DNA from: Azorhizobium sp943371865
GTDB lineage: Bacteria > Pseudomonadota > Alphaproteobacteria > Rhizobiales > Xanthobacteraceae
Length of the DNA stretch: 64,000 nucleotides
Assembly (NCBI RefSeq): GCF_943371865.1
Contig: NZ_CALRWL010000009.1
Span: forward strand, 73,574 to 137,573
Reading direction: 5' to 3'
Shown here: positions 38,270 to 46,804 of the stretch, in pieces
Layout of the letters: each line of letters starts with the position of its first letter
Numbering within the stretch: the first letter of the stretch is position 1
Translations under genes and position numbers: made by a program
The notes under the pieces: model-generated
Seen by the model: only the letters and a program-made list of their open reading frames with translations
Told to the model about the DNA's origin: nothing
The model's database searches: none

Positions 38270-39094
38270 GTGGCCAACAAGACAGACCCCAGCGTGCATA
38301 TGGGCACCATCGCCGGTGGCGAGGCGCGTGAAATTCTGGGGGAAAACCCCGTCATTCTGCTGCCCATGGGCAGCCATGAGGATCAGGGCCCGCACGCCCC
38401 CATGGGCGACTATCTGCTGGCGGAGAAGATGGCGGAGCTGATCGCTTTGCGCGCCAGCGCCCGCGGCGTGCGCACCCTGGTGGCCCCGGTGCTGCCGTTC
38501 GGCGGCGACGACTGGTTCAGCCCCATGATCGGCGGCATCGCTTTGTCCCAGGCCACCCTCACCGCGGTCATCGGCGACATGGTGGACAGCCTGCACCGCA
38601 ACGGCCTCAGCCGCATCATCGTCATCAACGGCCACGGTGGCAATGTGGGCCCGATCTCGGAAGTGGCGCGCGAGCTGTACCAGCGCGGCCAGATCCTGCT
38701 GCCCAGCCTCTATCTGTGGCGCATCGCCTATGGCCTGCTGCCCGGCATTGTCGGCGCCGAAAAGGCGGCCGCCGTGTCCGGCCATGGCTCCGATCCGCTG
38801 ACCAGCCTCGGCCTGCACCTGTTCCCGGAGCTGATCCGCACCGATCTGATCCCCGCCGGCAAGCCGCTGAAGCGCGATCCGCTGCTGGACATCCCGTTCA
38901 CCGGCCTCGGCACCGCCAGCTTCGAGGGCATCGAAGTGAACATGCCCAATGCCTATGACGAGGTCTATCACGACGGCGTCGCCAAGGGCGATCCCACCTT
39001 GTGCTCGGCGGAAACCGGCGCGGCCCTCAGCGAGAAGCTGACCGAGCTGTGCACCCGCTTCGTGCTGCACTATGCGGAGAAGGTTCCGGCCTGA
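38270..39094 (+). CDS. creatininase family protein
   Basis: The 274-residue cytosolic protein has the creatininase fold marks: GSHEDQGPHAPMGD (34-47), NGHGGN (120-125) and SGHGSDP. In classical members the first motif reads GSxEQHGPHLPLG, where the His after Gln binds metal; here that position is Gln39 (EDQ), so one usual ligand is replaced and the metal site may differ. The family opens cyclic amides (creatinine) or acts on formamides. GTG start with GGAG upstream. It leads a plus-strand set with gamma-glutamyltransferase and a dehydrogenase. Confidence 0.88.
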   Translation: MANKTDPSVHMGTIAGGEAREILGENPVILLPMGSHEDQGPHAPMGDYLLAEKMAELIALRASARGVRTLVAPVLPFGGDDWFSPMIGGIALSQATLTAVIGDMVDSLHRNGLSRIIVINGHGGNVGPISEVARELYQRGQILLPSLYLWRIAYGLLPGIVGAEKAAAVSGHGSDPLTSLGLHLFPELIRTDLIPAGKPLKRDPLLDIPFTGLGTASFEGIEVNMPNAYDEVYHDGVAKGDPTLCSAETGAALSEKLTELCTRFVLHYAEKVPA

Positions 39095-39130
39095 TCCTCC
39101 CCCGCCGTAACGCCTGAACAGGATACCCCC

Positions 39131-40810
39131 ATGCCCGCCGCCCCTCCCCGCGCCCGGATCGCGGATTTCACCTGCGAGAAACTGCCGGCCACGGGGTCGC
39201 GCGGCATGGCGGTGACCAACCATCCTCTGGCCTCCGCCGCCGGCAGCGAAATGCTGCTGGCGGGGGGCAATGCGGTGGACGCCGCCATCGCCGCTCTGTT
39301 TGCCCTCACCGTCGTCGAGCCGATGATGGTGGGCATTCTGGGCGGCGGGGTCGCCCATCTGCGCCTCGCCGATGGCCGCTCCCTGGTGCTGGACGGCCTC
39401 TCTACTGCCCCCGGCCAGGCGCGGGCGGACATGTATGAGACCTTGTCCGACGACCTCGCCACCGCCCGCGATACCCGCGACCGGGAAAACCTCATCGGCC
39501 CGAAATCCGTGGCGGTGCCCGGCGCCCTGGCCGGCTGGTGCATGGCGCTGGCGCGCTTCGGCACGCTATCGCTGGAGGATGTGCTGCAACCAGCCATCCG
39601 GCTGGCGGAGCGCGGCTTCATCGTCAGCCCCTATCTGGCCAATTGCACCGCCGACTGCGCCGCCGACCTCTCCCGCGATCCCGGCCTCACCGCTTTGTTC
39701 CTGCCCGGCGGCAGCGCAATACGCGCCGGCACCCGGCTGATCCAGGCCGACTATGCCGCCAGCCTGCGCCTCATCGCCGCCACCGGCCCCGCCGCGCTTT
39801 ATGACGGCCCGCTGGGCGCCGCGCTCACCGATTTCATGGCCGCCAATGGCGGGCTGATCGACCAGGCGGATCTGGCCGCGTTCCAGGTGATCGACCGCGC
39901 GCCCGTGCGCGGCAGCTATCGCGGCTTCGAGATCCTCGGCCCGCCGCCGCCGGCCTCGGCCGGGGTGCATATCGTGCAGATGCTCAATATCCTGGAGGCC
40001 TATGACATTGCCGGCCTCGGCTTCGGCTCGGCGGATGGGGTGCATCTCATCACCGAGGCGCTGAAGATCGCCTTTGCCGATCGAGCGGTCGCCACCGCCG
40101 ATCCGGCCTTCGTCAAAGTGCCGGTGGACCTGCTCACCTCCAAGGCGTATGCGGACAGCCGCCGCGCCGGCATCGATCTGGCCCACGCCAAGGCCTGGAC
40201 CGCGGGCATCACCGGCGGAGAATCCAACAACACCACCCATGTCACGGTGGCGGATGCCGACGGCAATGTGGTCTCCACCACCCAGACCATCAATTCCCTG
40301 TTCGGCGCCTGCACCCAGATCCCCGGCACGGGGATGCTGACCAACAATTACATGTACAATTTCGATCCCCACCCCGGCCGGGCGCTGTCCATTGCGCCGG
40401 GCAAGCGGGTGTTCACCTCCATGGCGCCCATGATGGCGCTGCGCGACGGCAAGCTGGCGTTCGCCCTCGGCCTGCCCGGCGCGCTGCGCATCTTCCCCTC
40501 GGCGCTCCAGGCCATCCTCAATCTCATCGACCACAAGATGAGCCTGCAGGAGGCGGTGGAGGCGCCGCGAGTATGGACCGAAGGCGGGGTGCTGGAACTG
40601 GAGCCCGCCTTCCCCGATGCGGTGGCCGAGGCCCTCACCGCCCGCGGCCACAAGGTGCTGCGGGTGCCGCGGGTGGCCGGCGGCATGAATGCCATCCAGT
40701 TCAATGACGACGGCACCCTCACCGGCGCCGCCTGCTGGCGCGCCGACGGCACGCCGGTGGCCATTTCCGGCGGGCTCGCCCGTGCCGGCGCCCGCTTTTC
40801 CATCGCCTGA
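39131..40810 (+). CDS. gamma-glutamyltransferase family protein
   Basis: The 559-residue Ntn hydrolase matures by autocleavage before Thr368 in NNTTHVTV, giving a large and a small subunit. The N-terminal GMAVTNHPLASAAGSEML and GGNAVDAAIAAL blocks and the GGGVAHL region are typical. I see no signal peptide at the N-terminus (MPAAPPRARIADFTCEK), so it may be cytosolic, unlike periplasmic E. coli GGT. It could hydrolyse gamma-glutamyl amides or related acyl amides such as cephalosporin side chains; the context (creatininase, dehydrogenase) suggests amide catabolism. Confidence 0.9.
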   Translation: MPAAPPRARIADFTCEKLPATGSRGMAVTNHPLASAAGSEMLLAGGNAVDAAIAALFALTVVEPMMVGILGGGVAHLRLADGRSLVLDGLSTAPGQARADMYETLSDDLATARDTRDRENLIGPKSVAVPGALAGWCMALARFGTLSLEDVLQPAIRLAERGFIVSPYLANCTADCAADLSRDPGLTALFLPGGSAIRAGTRLIQADYAASLRLIAATGPAALYDGPLGAALTDFMAANGGLIDQADLAAFQVIDRAPVRGSYRGFEILGPPPPASAGVHIVQMLNILEAYDIAGLGFGSADGVHLITEALKIAFADRAVATADPAFVKVPVDLLTSKAYADSRRAGIDLAHAKAWTAGITGGESNNTTHVTVADADGNVVSTTQTINSLFGACTQIPGTGMLTNNYMYNFDPHPGRALSIAPGKRVFTSMAPMMALRDGKLAFALGLPGALRIFPSALQAILNLIDHKMSLQEAVEAPRVWTEGGVLELEPAFPDAVAEALTARGHKVLRVPRVAGGMNAIQFNDDGTLTGAACWRADGTPVAISGGLARAGARFSIA

Positions 40811-40838
40811 CATTCCTGACCTGACCGGACTGCCCCTT

Positions 40839-41807
40839 ATGACCGAGACCATCGTTCTGCTCGACCCGCTCCCGCCCGCCCGCGCCGATAAATTGCGCGA
40901 ACTGCTGCCGCCGGGCTTCGTGCTCACCGTCGCCACCGCTCGCGGCGACGACCATCTGAAAGAGATCATCGGCGAGGCGGACTATGCCATCGCCGGCCAG
41001 GTGGGCGCCTCGGCCGAGGTGCTGCGGGCGGCGCGCAAGCTGAAGCTGCTGCACAAATGGGGCGTGGGCGTCGATAATCTCGACATCGACGCCGCCCGCG
41101 AACTGGGCATCAAGGTGGCCCGCACCACCGGCAGCAATGCCATTCCGGTGGCGGAATTCACTTTGGGCCTGATGCTGGCCGCGCTGCGCCACATCGCCTA
41201 TTCCAACGCCGAGTTGCAGAAGGGCCATTGGGCCGGCATCGGCGGCCTGCCGCGCGACACCTACACCTTGTCCGGCAAGACCGTGGGCATCGTCGGCTTC
41301 GGCGCCATCGGCACGGCGGTGGCCCGCGTGCTGAAGGGCTTCGGCTGCACCATCCTCTATTCCAAGCGCACCCCCCTCTCTGCCGCCGAGGAAGCCGCCC
41401 TCGGCGTGAAGCATGCTTCGCTGGCGGAGATCCTGGCGGTCGCCGATGTGGTGTCGCTGCACTGCCCGCTGACGCCGGAAACCGCCAACATGATCGACAA
41501 GGCGGCGTTCGCGGCCATGAAGCCCACCGCCATCCTGGTGAATGTGGCCCGCGGCGGGGTGGTGGTGGAGGCCGATCTGATCGCGGCGCTGCACAGCCGC
41601 CAGATCGCCGGCGCCGCCATGGATGTGTTCGAGACCGAGCCTTTGCCGGCGGACAGCCCGCTGCTGGGCATTCCCACTTTGGTGGTGACGCCGCATCTGG
41701 CGGCCAATGCCTCGGACTTCTTCGCCCCCACGGTCTCGCGCATGTTCGACAATATGGCACGGGTGTCCCGCGGCGAGCCGGTGCGCGAAGGCGACGCCGT
41801 CGTTTGA
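40839..41807 (+). CDS. D-2-hydroxyacid dehydrogenase family protein (NAD-dependent)
   Basis: The 322-residue protein starts MTETIVLLDP; the frame is open upstream but runs into the GGT gene. The Rossmann loop is GFGAIG (153-158). Catalytic Arg238 (NVARGG), Glu267 (FETEPLP) and His286 (TPHLAAN) complete the family triad. It resembles phosphoglycerate/glycerate-type dehydrogenases, interconverting a 2-hydroxy acid and a 2-keto acid. It lies 28 bases after the GGT gene, in the same operon. The exact substrate is unknown. A strong terminator follows. Confidence 0.9.
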   Translation: MTETIVLLDPLPPARADKLRELLPPGFVLTVATARGDDHLKEIIGEADYAIAGQVGASAEVLRAARKLKLLHKWGVGVDNLDIDAARELGIKVARTTGSNAIPVAEFTLGLMLAALRHIAYSNAELQKGHWAGIGGLPRDTYTLSGKTVGIVGFGAIGTAVARVLKGFGCTILYSKRTPLSAAEEAALGVKHASLAEILAVADVVSLHCPLTPETANMIDKAAFAAMKPTAILVNVARGGVVVEADLIAALHSRQIAGAAMDVFETEPLPADSPLLGIPTLVVTPHLAANASDFFAPTVSRMFDNMARVSRGEPVREGDAVV

Positions 41808-41813
41808 CACCCT

Positions 41814-41849
41814 CCCCTCCCGCGGTCCGGCAGCGGACCGCGGGAGGGG
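41814..41849. terminator. strong bidirectional terminator hairpin
   Basis: A perfect 16-bp stem (CCCCTCCCGCGGTCCG and its complement) with loop GCAG is followed on the plus strand by CTTTGAAG. It fills the space between the convergent dehydrogenase and paaZ stops. Confidence 0.8.
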
Positions 41850-41857
41850 CTTTGAAG

Positions 41858-43897
41858 TTAGGCCACTGGCCGGGCGCTCATGGTCAGCAGTTCGTAGCGG
41901 GCGACCGTCTCGTCGCTCTGGTTGAACACCTCCGCATCCCACCGCACCTCGCCATATTCCGGCTTGCGCCCGGCCTGCTTCTGCTTGACCGTGAGCCGCA
42001 CGCGGATGGCATCCCCCGGCGAGACCGGCTTCAGGAAGCGCAGATTGTCGAGCCCGTAATTGGCCAGCAGCGGGCCCGGCGCCGGGTCCACGAACAGGCC
42101 GGCGGCGAACGACAGGATCAGATAGCCGTGCGCCACCCGGCCGGGAAAGAACGGGTTGGCCTTGGCCGCCGCTTCATCCATGTGGGCATAGAAGGTATCG
42201 CCGGTGAAATGGGCGAAATGCTCGATATCCTCCAGGCTGATGGTGCGCGCGCCGGTCTCCACCGTGTCGCCGATGGCGAGGGCATCATAGTCGCGCGTGA
42301 ACGGATGGGTCGGCGACACCGGCGCCGGGGCGCCCTTGATCCAGCTGCCGGTCAGTTGCGACAGCCGGCCCGGCGAGCCTTGTAGCGCGGTGCGCTGCAT
42401 ATAATGGAACACCCCGCGCAGGCCGCCCATCTCCTCACCGCCGCCGGCCCGCCCAGGGCCGCCATGCACCAGGCCCGGCAAAGGCGAACCGTGACCGGTG
42501 GATTCCTTGGCGCAATCGCGATCCACCATCAGCAGGCGCCCGTGATAGGGCGCGATGCCGAACACCAGCGCCGCCGCCACCTGCGGGTCATAGGTGAACA
42601 CCGAGGCCACCAAGCTGCCCTCGCCCTTGGCCACCAGCGCCACCGCCTCCTCCAGGCTGTCATAGGCCATCAGGGTCGCCACCGGGCCGAAGGCTTCGGT
42701 GGCATGGGCGTGGTGGGCGGTGAGCGGCGCGGCGCAGCGCAGCAGGATCGGCGCCAGGAAGGCACCGCCGGGATGGGCCGCATCCAGGGCCTCGGGCGCG
42801 TCCAGGCTGCCGCACAGCACTTCGCCCTCGCCGGCAATGGCGGTGGCTGCATCCAGCACCGCTTTGCGCTGCGCCCGGCTGACCAGCGCGCCCATGCGGG
42901 TCTCTTCCGCGCGCGGATCGCCGATGCGGATGGCGGACAGCTGCGCCACCAGCGCCTCCGCCACCACACTCTCCACCGCGCGGGGCACCAGGATGCGGCG
43001 GATGGCGGTGCATTTCTGCCCGGCCTTCACCGTCATCTCCCGCACCACTTCCTTGAGGAACAGGTCGAATTCCGGCGTGCCCGGCACCGCATCCGGCCCC
43101 AACACGGCGGCATTGAGCGAATCCCGCTCGGCCACGAACCGCACCGCATGGCGCGAGAGCGCCGGATGATTGCGCACCGCCTCGGAGGTCTCCAGCGAGC
43201 CGGTGAAGGACACCACATCCTGCCCGGAGAGATGATCCAGCAGATCCCCCACTGAGCCGCAGATCAGCTGCAGGCTGCCCGCCGGCAGCACGCCGGATGC
43301 CACCATCAGCCGCACCAGCGCCTCGGTCACATAAGCGGTGGCGGTGGCCGGCTTGGTGATGACCGGAACGCCCGCCAGGAAGGCCGGGGCGAATTTCTCC
43401 AGCAGGCCCCAGCAGGGGAAGTTGAAGGCGTTGATGTGCACGCCAACCCCATGCAGCGGCGTGAGAATATGCGCGCCGACGAAGGTTCCGCCCTTGGACA
43501 GGCCCTCGGGCGCGCCCTCCACCACGAAATGCTCGCTGGGGAGTTCGCGACGACCGCGCGAGGCATAAGCGAACAGCGTGCCGATGCCGCCGTCGATGTC
43601 GTTCAGATTGTCCCGCCGGGTGGCGCCGGTGTCGGCGGCGAGCGCATAAAGCTGCTCCTTGTGCTCGCCCAGATAGCCCGCCAGCGCCCGCAGGATATCG
43701 GCGCGCTGATGGAAGGTCAGCGCCCGCAGCGCCGGCCCACCCACATCACGGGCATGACGCACCATCGCGTCCATCGCCAGCCCGGTGCTGGAGGCCTGAG
43801 CCACCACCCGGCCGTCGATGGCACTGACGATGTCCACCAGCCCGGACGACGGCACGAACCACTGGTCGCAGGCGTAGCTGTTGAGGATCTGGGTCAT
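41858..43897 (-). CDS. paaZ: PaaZ: oxepin-CoA hydrolase / 3-oxo-5,6-dehydrosuberyl-CoA semialdehyde dehydrogenase
   Basis: The bifunctional 679-residue protein cleaves the oxepin-CoA ring and oxidises the aldehyde formed. The aldehyde dehydrogenase domain (about 1-520) has Glu257 (FVAERDS) and nucleophile Cys296 (KAGQKCTAIRR). The C-terminal MaoC-like hydratase (about 545-679) has FTGDTFYAHMDE and GRVAHGYL, where Asp and His form the active site. The ATG follows GGAGG by 8 bases. It is downstream of paaJ on the same strand (103 bases). Confidence 0.96.
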   Translation of the reverse strand: MTQILNSYACDQWFVPSSGLVDIVSAIDGRVVAQASSTGLAMDAMVRHARDVGGPALRALTFHQRADILRALAGYLGEHKEQLYALAADTGATRRDNLNDIDGGIGTLFAYASRGRRELPSEHFVVEGAPEGLSKGGTFVGAHILTPLHGVGVHINAFNFPCWGLLEKFAPAFLAGVPVITKPATATAYVTEALVRLMVASGVLPAGSLQLICGSVGDLLDHLSGQDVVSFTGSLETSEAVRNHPALSRHAVRFVAERDSLNAAVLGPDAVPGTPEFDLFLKEVVREMTVKAGQKCTAIRRILVPRAVESVVAEALVAQLSAIRIGDPRAEETRMGALVSRAQRKAVLDAATAIAGEGEVLCGSLDAPEALDAAHPGGAFLAPILLRCAAPLTAHHAHATEAFGPVATLMAYDSLEEAVALVAKGEGSLVASVFTYDPQVAAALVFGIAPYHGRLLMVDRDCAKESTGHGSPLPGLVHGGPGRAGGGEEMGGLRGVFHYMQRTALQGSPGRLSQLTGSWIKGAPAPVSPTHPFTRDYDALAIGDTVETGARTISLEDIEHFAHFTGDTFYAHMDEAAAKANPFFPGRVAHGYLILSFAAGLFVDPAPGPLLANYGLDNLRFLKPVSPGDAIRVRLTVKQKQAGRKPEYGEVRWDAEVFNQSDETVARYELLTMSARPVA

Positions 43898-44000
43898 GGT
43901 CTGTTTCCTCCGTCCGGTCGCTGACCGGGAGCGCCTTGGGGCGCCTGTGGGGCCGTCGCGGCCCCTGATTGGGAAGGCGATGCGAAACTGCGGGCGGGGC

Positions 44001-45209
44001 TCACACCCGCTCGATCAAGGCGGCGATGCCCTGGCCGACACCGATGCACATGGTGGCCACGGCGCGCTTGCCGCCGCGCAGCTCCAGGGCACTGACGCAG
44101 GTCATGGCGAGGCGTGCGCCGGACATGCCGAGCGGATGGCCCAAGGCGATGGCGCCGCCATGGGGGTTCACATGTTCGGCGTCATCGGGCAGGCCCAGCT
44201 GGCGCAGCACCGCGAGGCCCTGGGCGGCGAAGGCTTCGTTCAGCTCGATGAGGTCGATGTCGGCCAGCGCCAATTTGTTCTTCGCCAGCAGCTTCTGCGT
44301 GGCCGGGGAAGGGCCGATGCCCATGATGCGCGGCGGCACGCCCACCGCCACCACCGAGACCACCCGCGCCCGTGGCGTCAGCCCATAGGCCTTCACCGCC
44401 GCCTCGGAGGCGAGGATGAGTGCGCCCGCGCCGTCATTCACGCCCGAGGCATTGCCGGCGGTGACCGAGCCGCCCTCCTTGCGGAACGGCGCCTTCAGGG
44501 CGGCCAATTGTTCCAGCGTGGTGTCGCCACGGGGATGCTCGTCCACCGCGAAGGTGGTCACCGCGCCCTTCTTGCCGGGAATGTCCATGGGGGCAATTTC
44601 GCGGGCGAAAAAACCCGCCGCCTGCGCCGCCTTGGTGCGCTGCTGCGAGTGCCAGGCGAACAGATCCTGGTCGGCGCGGGAGATGGCGAAGTCCGCCGCC
44701 ACATTCTCGGCCGTCTCGGGCATGGAATCGACGCCATATTGCGCCTTGAGCACCGGATTGATGAAGCGCCAGCCGATGGTGGTGTCGAAGATCTCCGCCT
44801 GCCGGGAGAAGGCCTCGCTGGCCTTGCCCATGACGAAGGGAGCTCGGGTCATGCTCTCCACCCCGCCGGCGATCACCAGATCGGCGTCGCCGGTGAGGAT
44901 GGCGCGGGCGGCCATGCCCACCGCATCCAGGCCCGAACCGCACAGGCGGTTGATGGTGGTGCCGGGCACGCTGTCCGGCAGGCCGGCCAGCAGCACCGCC
45001 ATGCGGGCCACGTCGCGATTGTCTTCGCCGGCCTGGTTGGCGCAGCCAAGGATGACGTCATCCACCGCCGCCCAGTCGATGCCGGGATTGCGCTCCTTCA
45101 GCACCCGCAGGGGATGGGCGGCGAGCGTGTCGGTGCGCACATCCTTGAGGGCGCCCGCATAGCGGCCGATGGGGGTGCGCGCGAAGTCGCAGATATAAGC
45201 GTGGGCCAT
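44001..45209 (-). CDS. paaJ: 3-oxoadipyl-CoA / 3-oxo-5,6-dehydrosuberyl-CoA thiolase
   Basis: The 402-residue thiolase starts MAHAYICDFARTPIGRYAG, as in PaaJ/PcaF; ATG 45209 has GGAG upstream and gives the usual length. The acyl-accepting Cys90 is in NRLCGSG, the His is in GHPLGMSGARL, and the second Cys is in ATMCIGVGQG. It performs the beta-ketothiolase steps at the end of phenylacetate degradation and could also serve the beta-ketoadipate pathway (pcaF), but the paa context favours paaJ. It is divergent from paaG. Confidence 0.93.
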   Translation of the reverse strand: MAHAYICDFARTPIGRYAGALKDVRTDTLAAHPLRVLKERNPGIDWAAVDDVILGCANQAGEDNRDVARMAVLLAGLPDSVPGTTINRLCGSGLDAVGMAARAILTGDADLVIAGGVESMTRAPFVMGKASEAFSRQAEIFDTTIGWRFINPVLKAQYGVDSMPETAENVAADFAISRADQDLFAWHSQQRTKAAQAAGFFAREIAPMDIPGKKGAVTTFAVDEHPRGDTTLEQLAALKAPFRKEGGSVTAGNASGVNDGAGALILASEAAVKAYGLTPRARVVSVVAVGVPPRIMGIGPSPATQKLLAKNKLALADIDLIELNEAFAAQGLAVLRQLGLPDDAEHVNPHGGAIALGHPLGMSGARLAMTCVSALELRGGKRAVATMCIGVGQGIAALIERV

Positions 45210-45433
45210 GAAACGCTCCAGGAAATGACAGGTCAGGCGCCCGTGGGGCGCGCCCGGCGGACCGCGCCGCAACGGGATGGGCAAAGGCCGGCGGTGCCGG
45301 ACAGGCGGGAGGCAGGGAGGGGGACGCGGCGGGCGCCGGTGCACGTCGGCTGCGTCTCATCCGGCGGCGCCCGATGCGCCCGGAGCAAAGTGTCCATGGT
45401 GTTCTCCCTGCCCGTGGGACCGTTGGCGGCGTG

Positions 45434-45462
45434 TTGACAAGCCTGTCCCTTGCGCTAATGAT
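45434..45462 (+). promoter_or_regulatory. sigma70-type promoter for paaG-paaI-paaK
   Basis: A perfect -35 box TTGACA (45434-45439) is followed at 16-17 bases by TAATGA/AATGAT as a -10 box. The start codon of paaG is about 60 bases downstream. The TetR-type palindrome begins at the end of the -10 box, the classical position for repression. Confidence 0.65.
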
Positions 45463-45481
45463 TAACCGATCGATCGGTTAA
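45462..45481. promoter_or_regulatory. TetR-type operator upstream of paaG (perfect palindrome)
   Basis: TTAACCGATCGATCGGTTAA is a perfect 20-bp palindrome (22 with the flanking A and T). A 17-of-20 match lies upstream of the liv operon at 53994-54013, beside a TetR-family gene. The likely ligand-bound repressor is that TetR protein, derepressed by phenylacetyl-CoA as known for PaaR in other bacteria. Confidence 0.8.
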
Positions 45482-45520
45482 TTCAAGAGGGGTCATCAAG
45501 TCCCCCTGAAGGAGGAAACA

Positions 45521-46309
45521 GTGGAGCCAGTGCTTCTCGTGGACCGCCGCGACGGCTGGACCGCGCTTACCCTCAATCGCCCGGACCGGCTCAATGCCTT
45601 CAACACCGCGCTGCATGGCGCGCTGGCGCAGGCGCTGGCGGAGATTGCGGCGGACGACAACTGCCGCGCGGTGCTGCTCACCGGGGCCGGGCGCGGCTTC
45701 TGCGCCGGCCAGGATCTGGGCGACCGCGCCGGCAGCGACGGCCCGCCCGATCTCGGCGAGACGCTGGATACCCTCTACAATCCGCTGATCCGCCGCATCC
45801 GCGCCCTCAACAAGCCGGTGGTGTGCGCGGTCAATGGCGTCGCCGCAGGGGCCGGGGCGAACATCGCTCTGGCCTGCGACATCGTGCTGGCGGGGCGCTC
45901 GGCCAAATTCCTCCAGGCGTTCGCCAAGATCGGCCTGGTGCCGGATTCGGGCGGCACCTATTTCCTGCCCCGCCTCATCGGCGATGCCCGCGCCCGCGGC
46001 CTGATGATGCTGGCCGAACCCCTGCCGGCGGAAACCGCCCTGGCCTGGGGCATGATCTGGAAAGTGGTGGACGACGCCGCTCTGGCCACCGAGGCCGAGG
46101 CCCTCACCGCCCATCTGGCCACCCAGCCGACGCAGGGGCTCGCCCGCATCAAGGCGGCGCTGAACGCCTCCGGCGGCAATGATCTCGACGCCCAGCTGGA
46201 CCTGGAGCGCGACCTCCAGCGCGAGGCCGGCCGCACCCCGGACTATCGCGAGGGCGTCACCGCCTTCCTGGAGAAACGCGCGCCCCGTTTCACCGGGCGC
46301 CCGTCATGA
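45521..46309 (+). CDS. paaG: PaaG: 2-(1,2-epoxy-1,2-dihydrophenyl)acetyl-CoA isomerase
   Basis: The 262-residue crotonase-fold enzyme converts the ring epoxide to oxepin-CoA. GRGFCAGQDLGDR (oxyanion hole), VNGVAAGAGANIAL (second oxyanion strand) and the catalytic-type Asp in VPDSGGTYFLPR are present, the last two matching PaaG rather than PaaF. GTG start, with a GGAGG site. It overlaps paaI by 4 bases. A nearly canonical promoter and a TetR-type palindrome precede it. Confidence 0.94.
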   Translation: MEPVLLVDRRDGWTALTLNRPDRLNAFNTALHGALAQALAEIAADDNCRAVLLTGAGRGFCAGQDLGDRAGSDGPPDLGETLDTLYNPLIRRIRALNKPVVCAVNGVAAGAGANIALACDIVLAGRSAKFLQAFAKIGLVPDSGGTYFLPRLIGDARARGLMMLAEPLPAETALAWGMIWKVVDDAALATEAEALTAHLATQPTQGLARIKAALNASGGNDLDAQLDLERDLQREAGRTPDYREGVTAFLEKRAPRFTGRPS

Positions 46310-46794
46310 GCGCCGCCAAGATCAGCCCCGCCGCCGCGCAAGACATTGCCCGGCGCTCTGCCGAGGCGATGTGGGCGGACGACCGCGCCAGCCAGGGCCT
46401 CGGCATCGAATTGGTGGCGGTGGGCCCCGGCACGGCGACGCTGGCCATGACCGTGGGCGAGGCCATGACCAATGGCCATGGCACCGCCCATGGCGGCTTC
46501 CTGTTCGCCTTCGCCGACAGCGCCTTCGCCTTTGCCTGCAATTCCCATGGCGACACCACGGTGGCGGCGCAGTGCAGCATCACCTTCGTGCGGCCGGGCC
46601 AGCGCGGCGACCGGCTGCTGGCCACCGCCCGCGAGGTGACACGCAGCGGCCGTTCCGGCATTTATGACGTGTGCATCTCCCGCGATGGCGTGACCATTGC
46701 CGAGTTTCGCGGGCATTCTCGCACCATAGGCGGCTCGTTCATCGAGACCGTCCCCAGCGCGCCGCAGAGCCGCGACCCCAAAGACACCGTTTGA
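46306..46794 (+). CDS. paaI: PaaI: hydroxyphenylacetyl-CoA thioesterase
   Basis: The 162-residue hotdog-fold thioesterase carries MTNGHGTAHGGFLFAFADSAFAFACNSHG-like blocks (residues about 46-74), where the Asp of FADSA and the HGG turn form the active site. It hydrolyses ring-hydroxylated phenylacetyl-CoA intermediates, freeing trapped CoA. The ATG overlaps the paaG stop (ATGA) and paaK follows after 10 bases. Confidence 0.94.
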   Translation: MSAAKISPAAAQDIARRSAEAMWADDRASQGLGIELVAVGPGTATLAMTVGEAMTNGHGTAHGGFLFAFADSAFAFACNSHGDTTVAAQCSITFVRPGQRGDRLLATAREVTRSGRSGIYDVCISRDGVTIAEFRGHSRTIGGSFIETVPSAPQSRDPKDTV

Positions 46795-46804
46795 GGAGGA
46801 GACG

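Larger units (their letters stand above)
45210..45520. other. divergent promoter region between paaJ and paaG
   Basis: 311 bases without a credible gene. The paaG-side promoter and operator are listed separately. The paaJ-side promoter on the minus strand was not placed; it could be controlled from the same operator, which lies 252 bases from the paaJ start. Confidence 0.6.
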
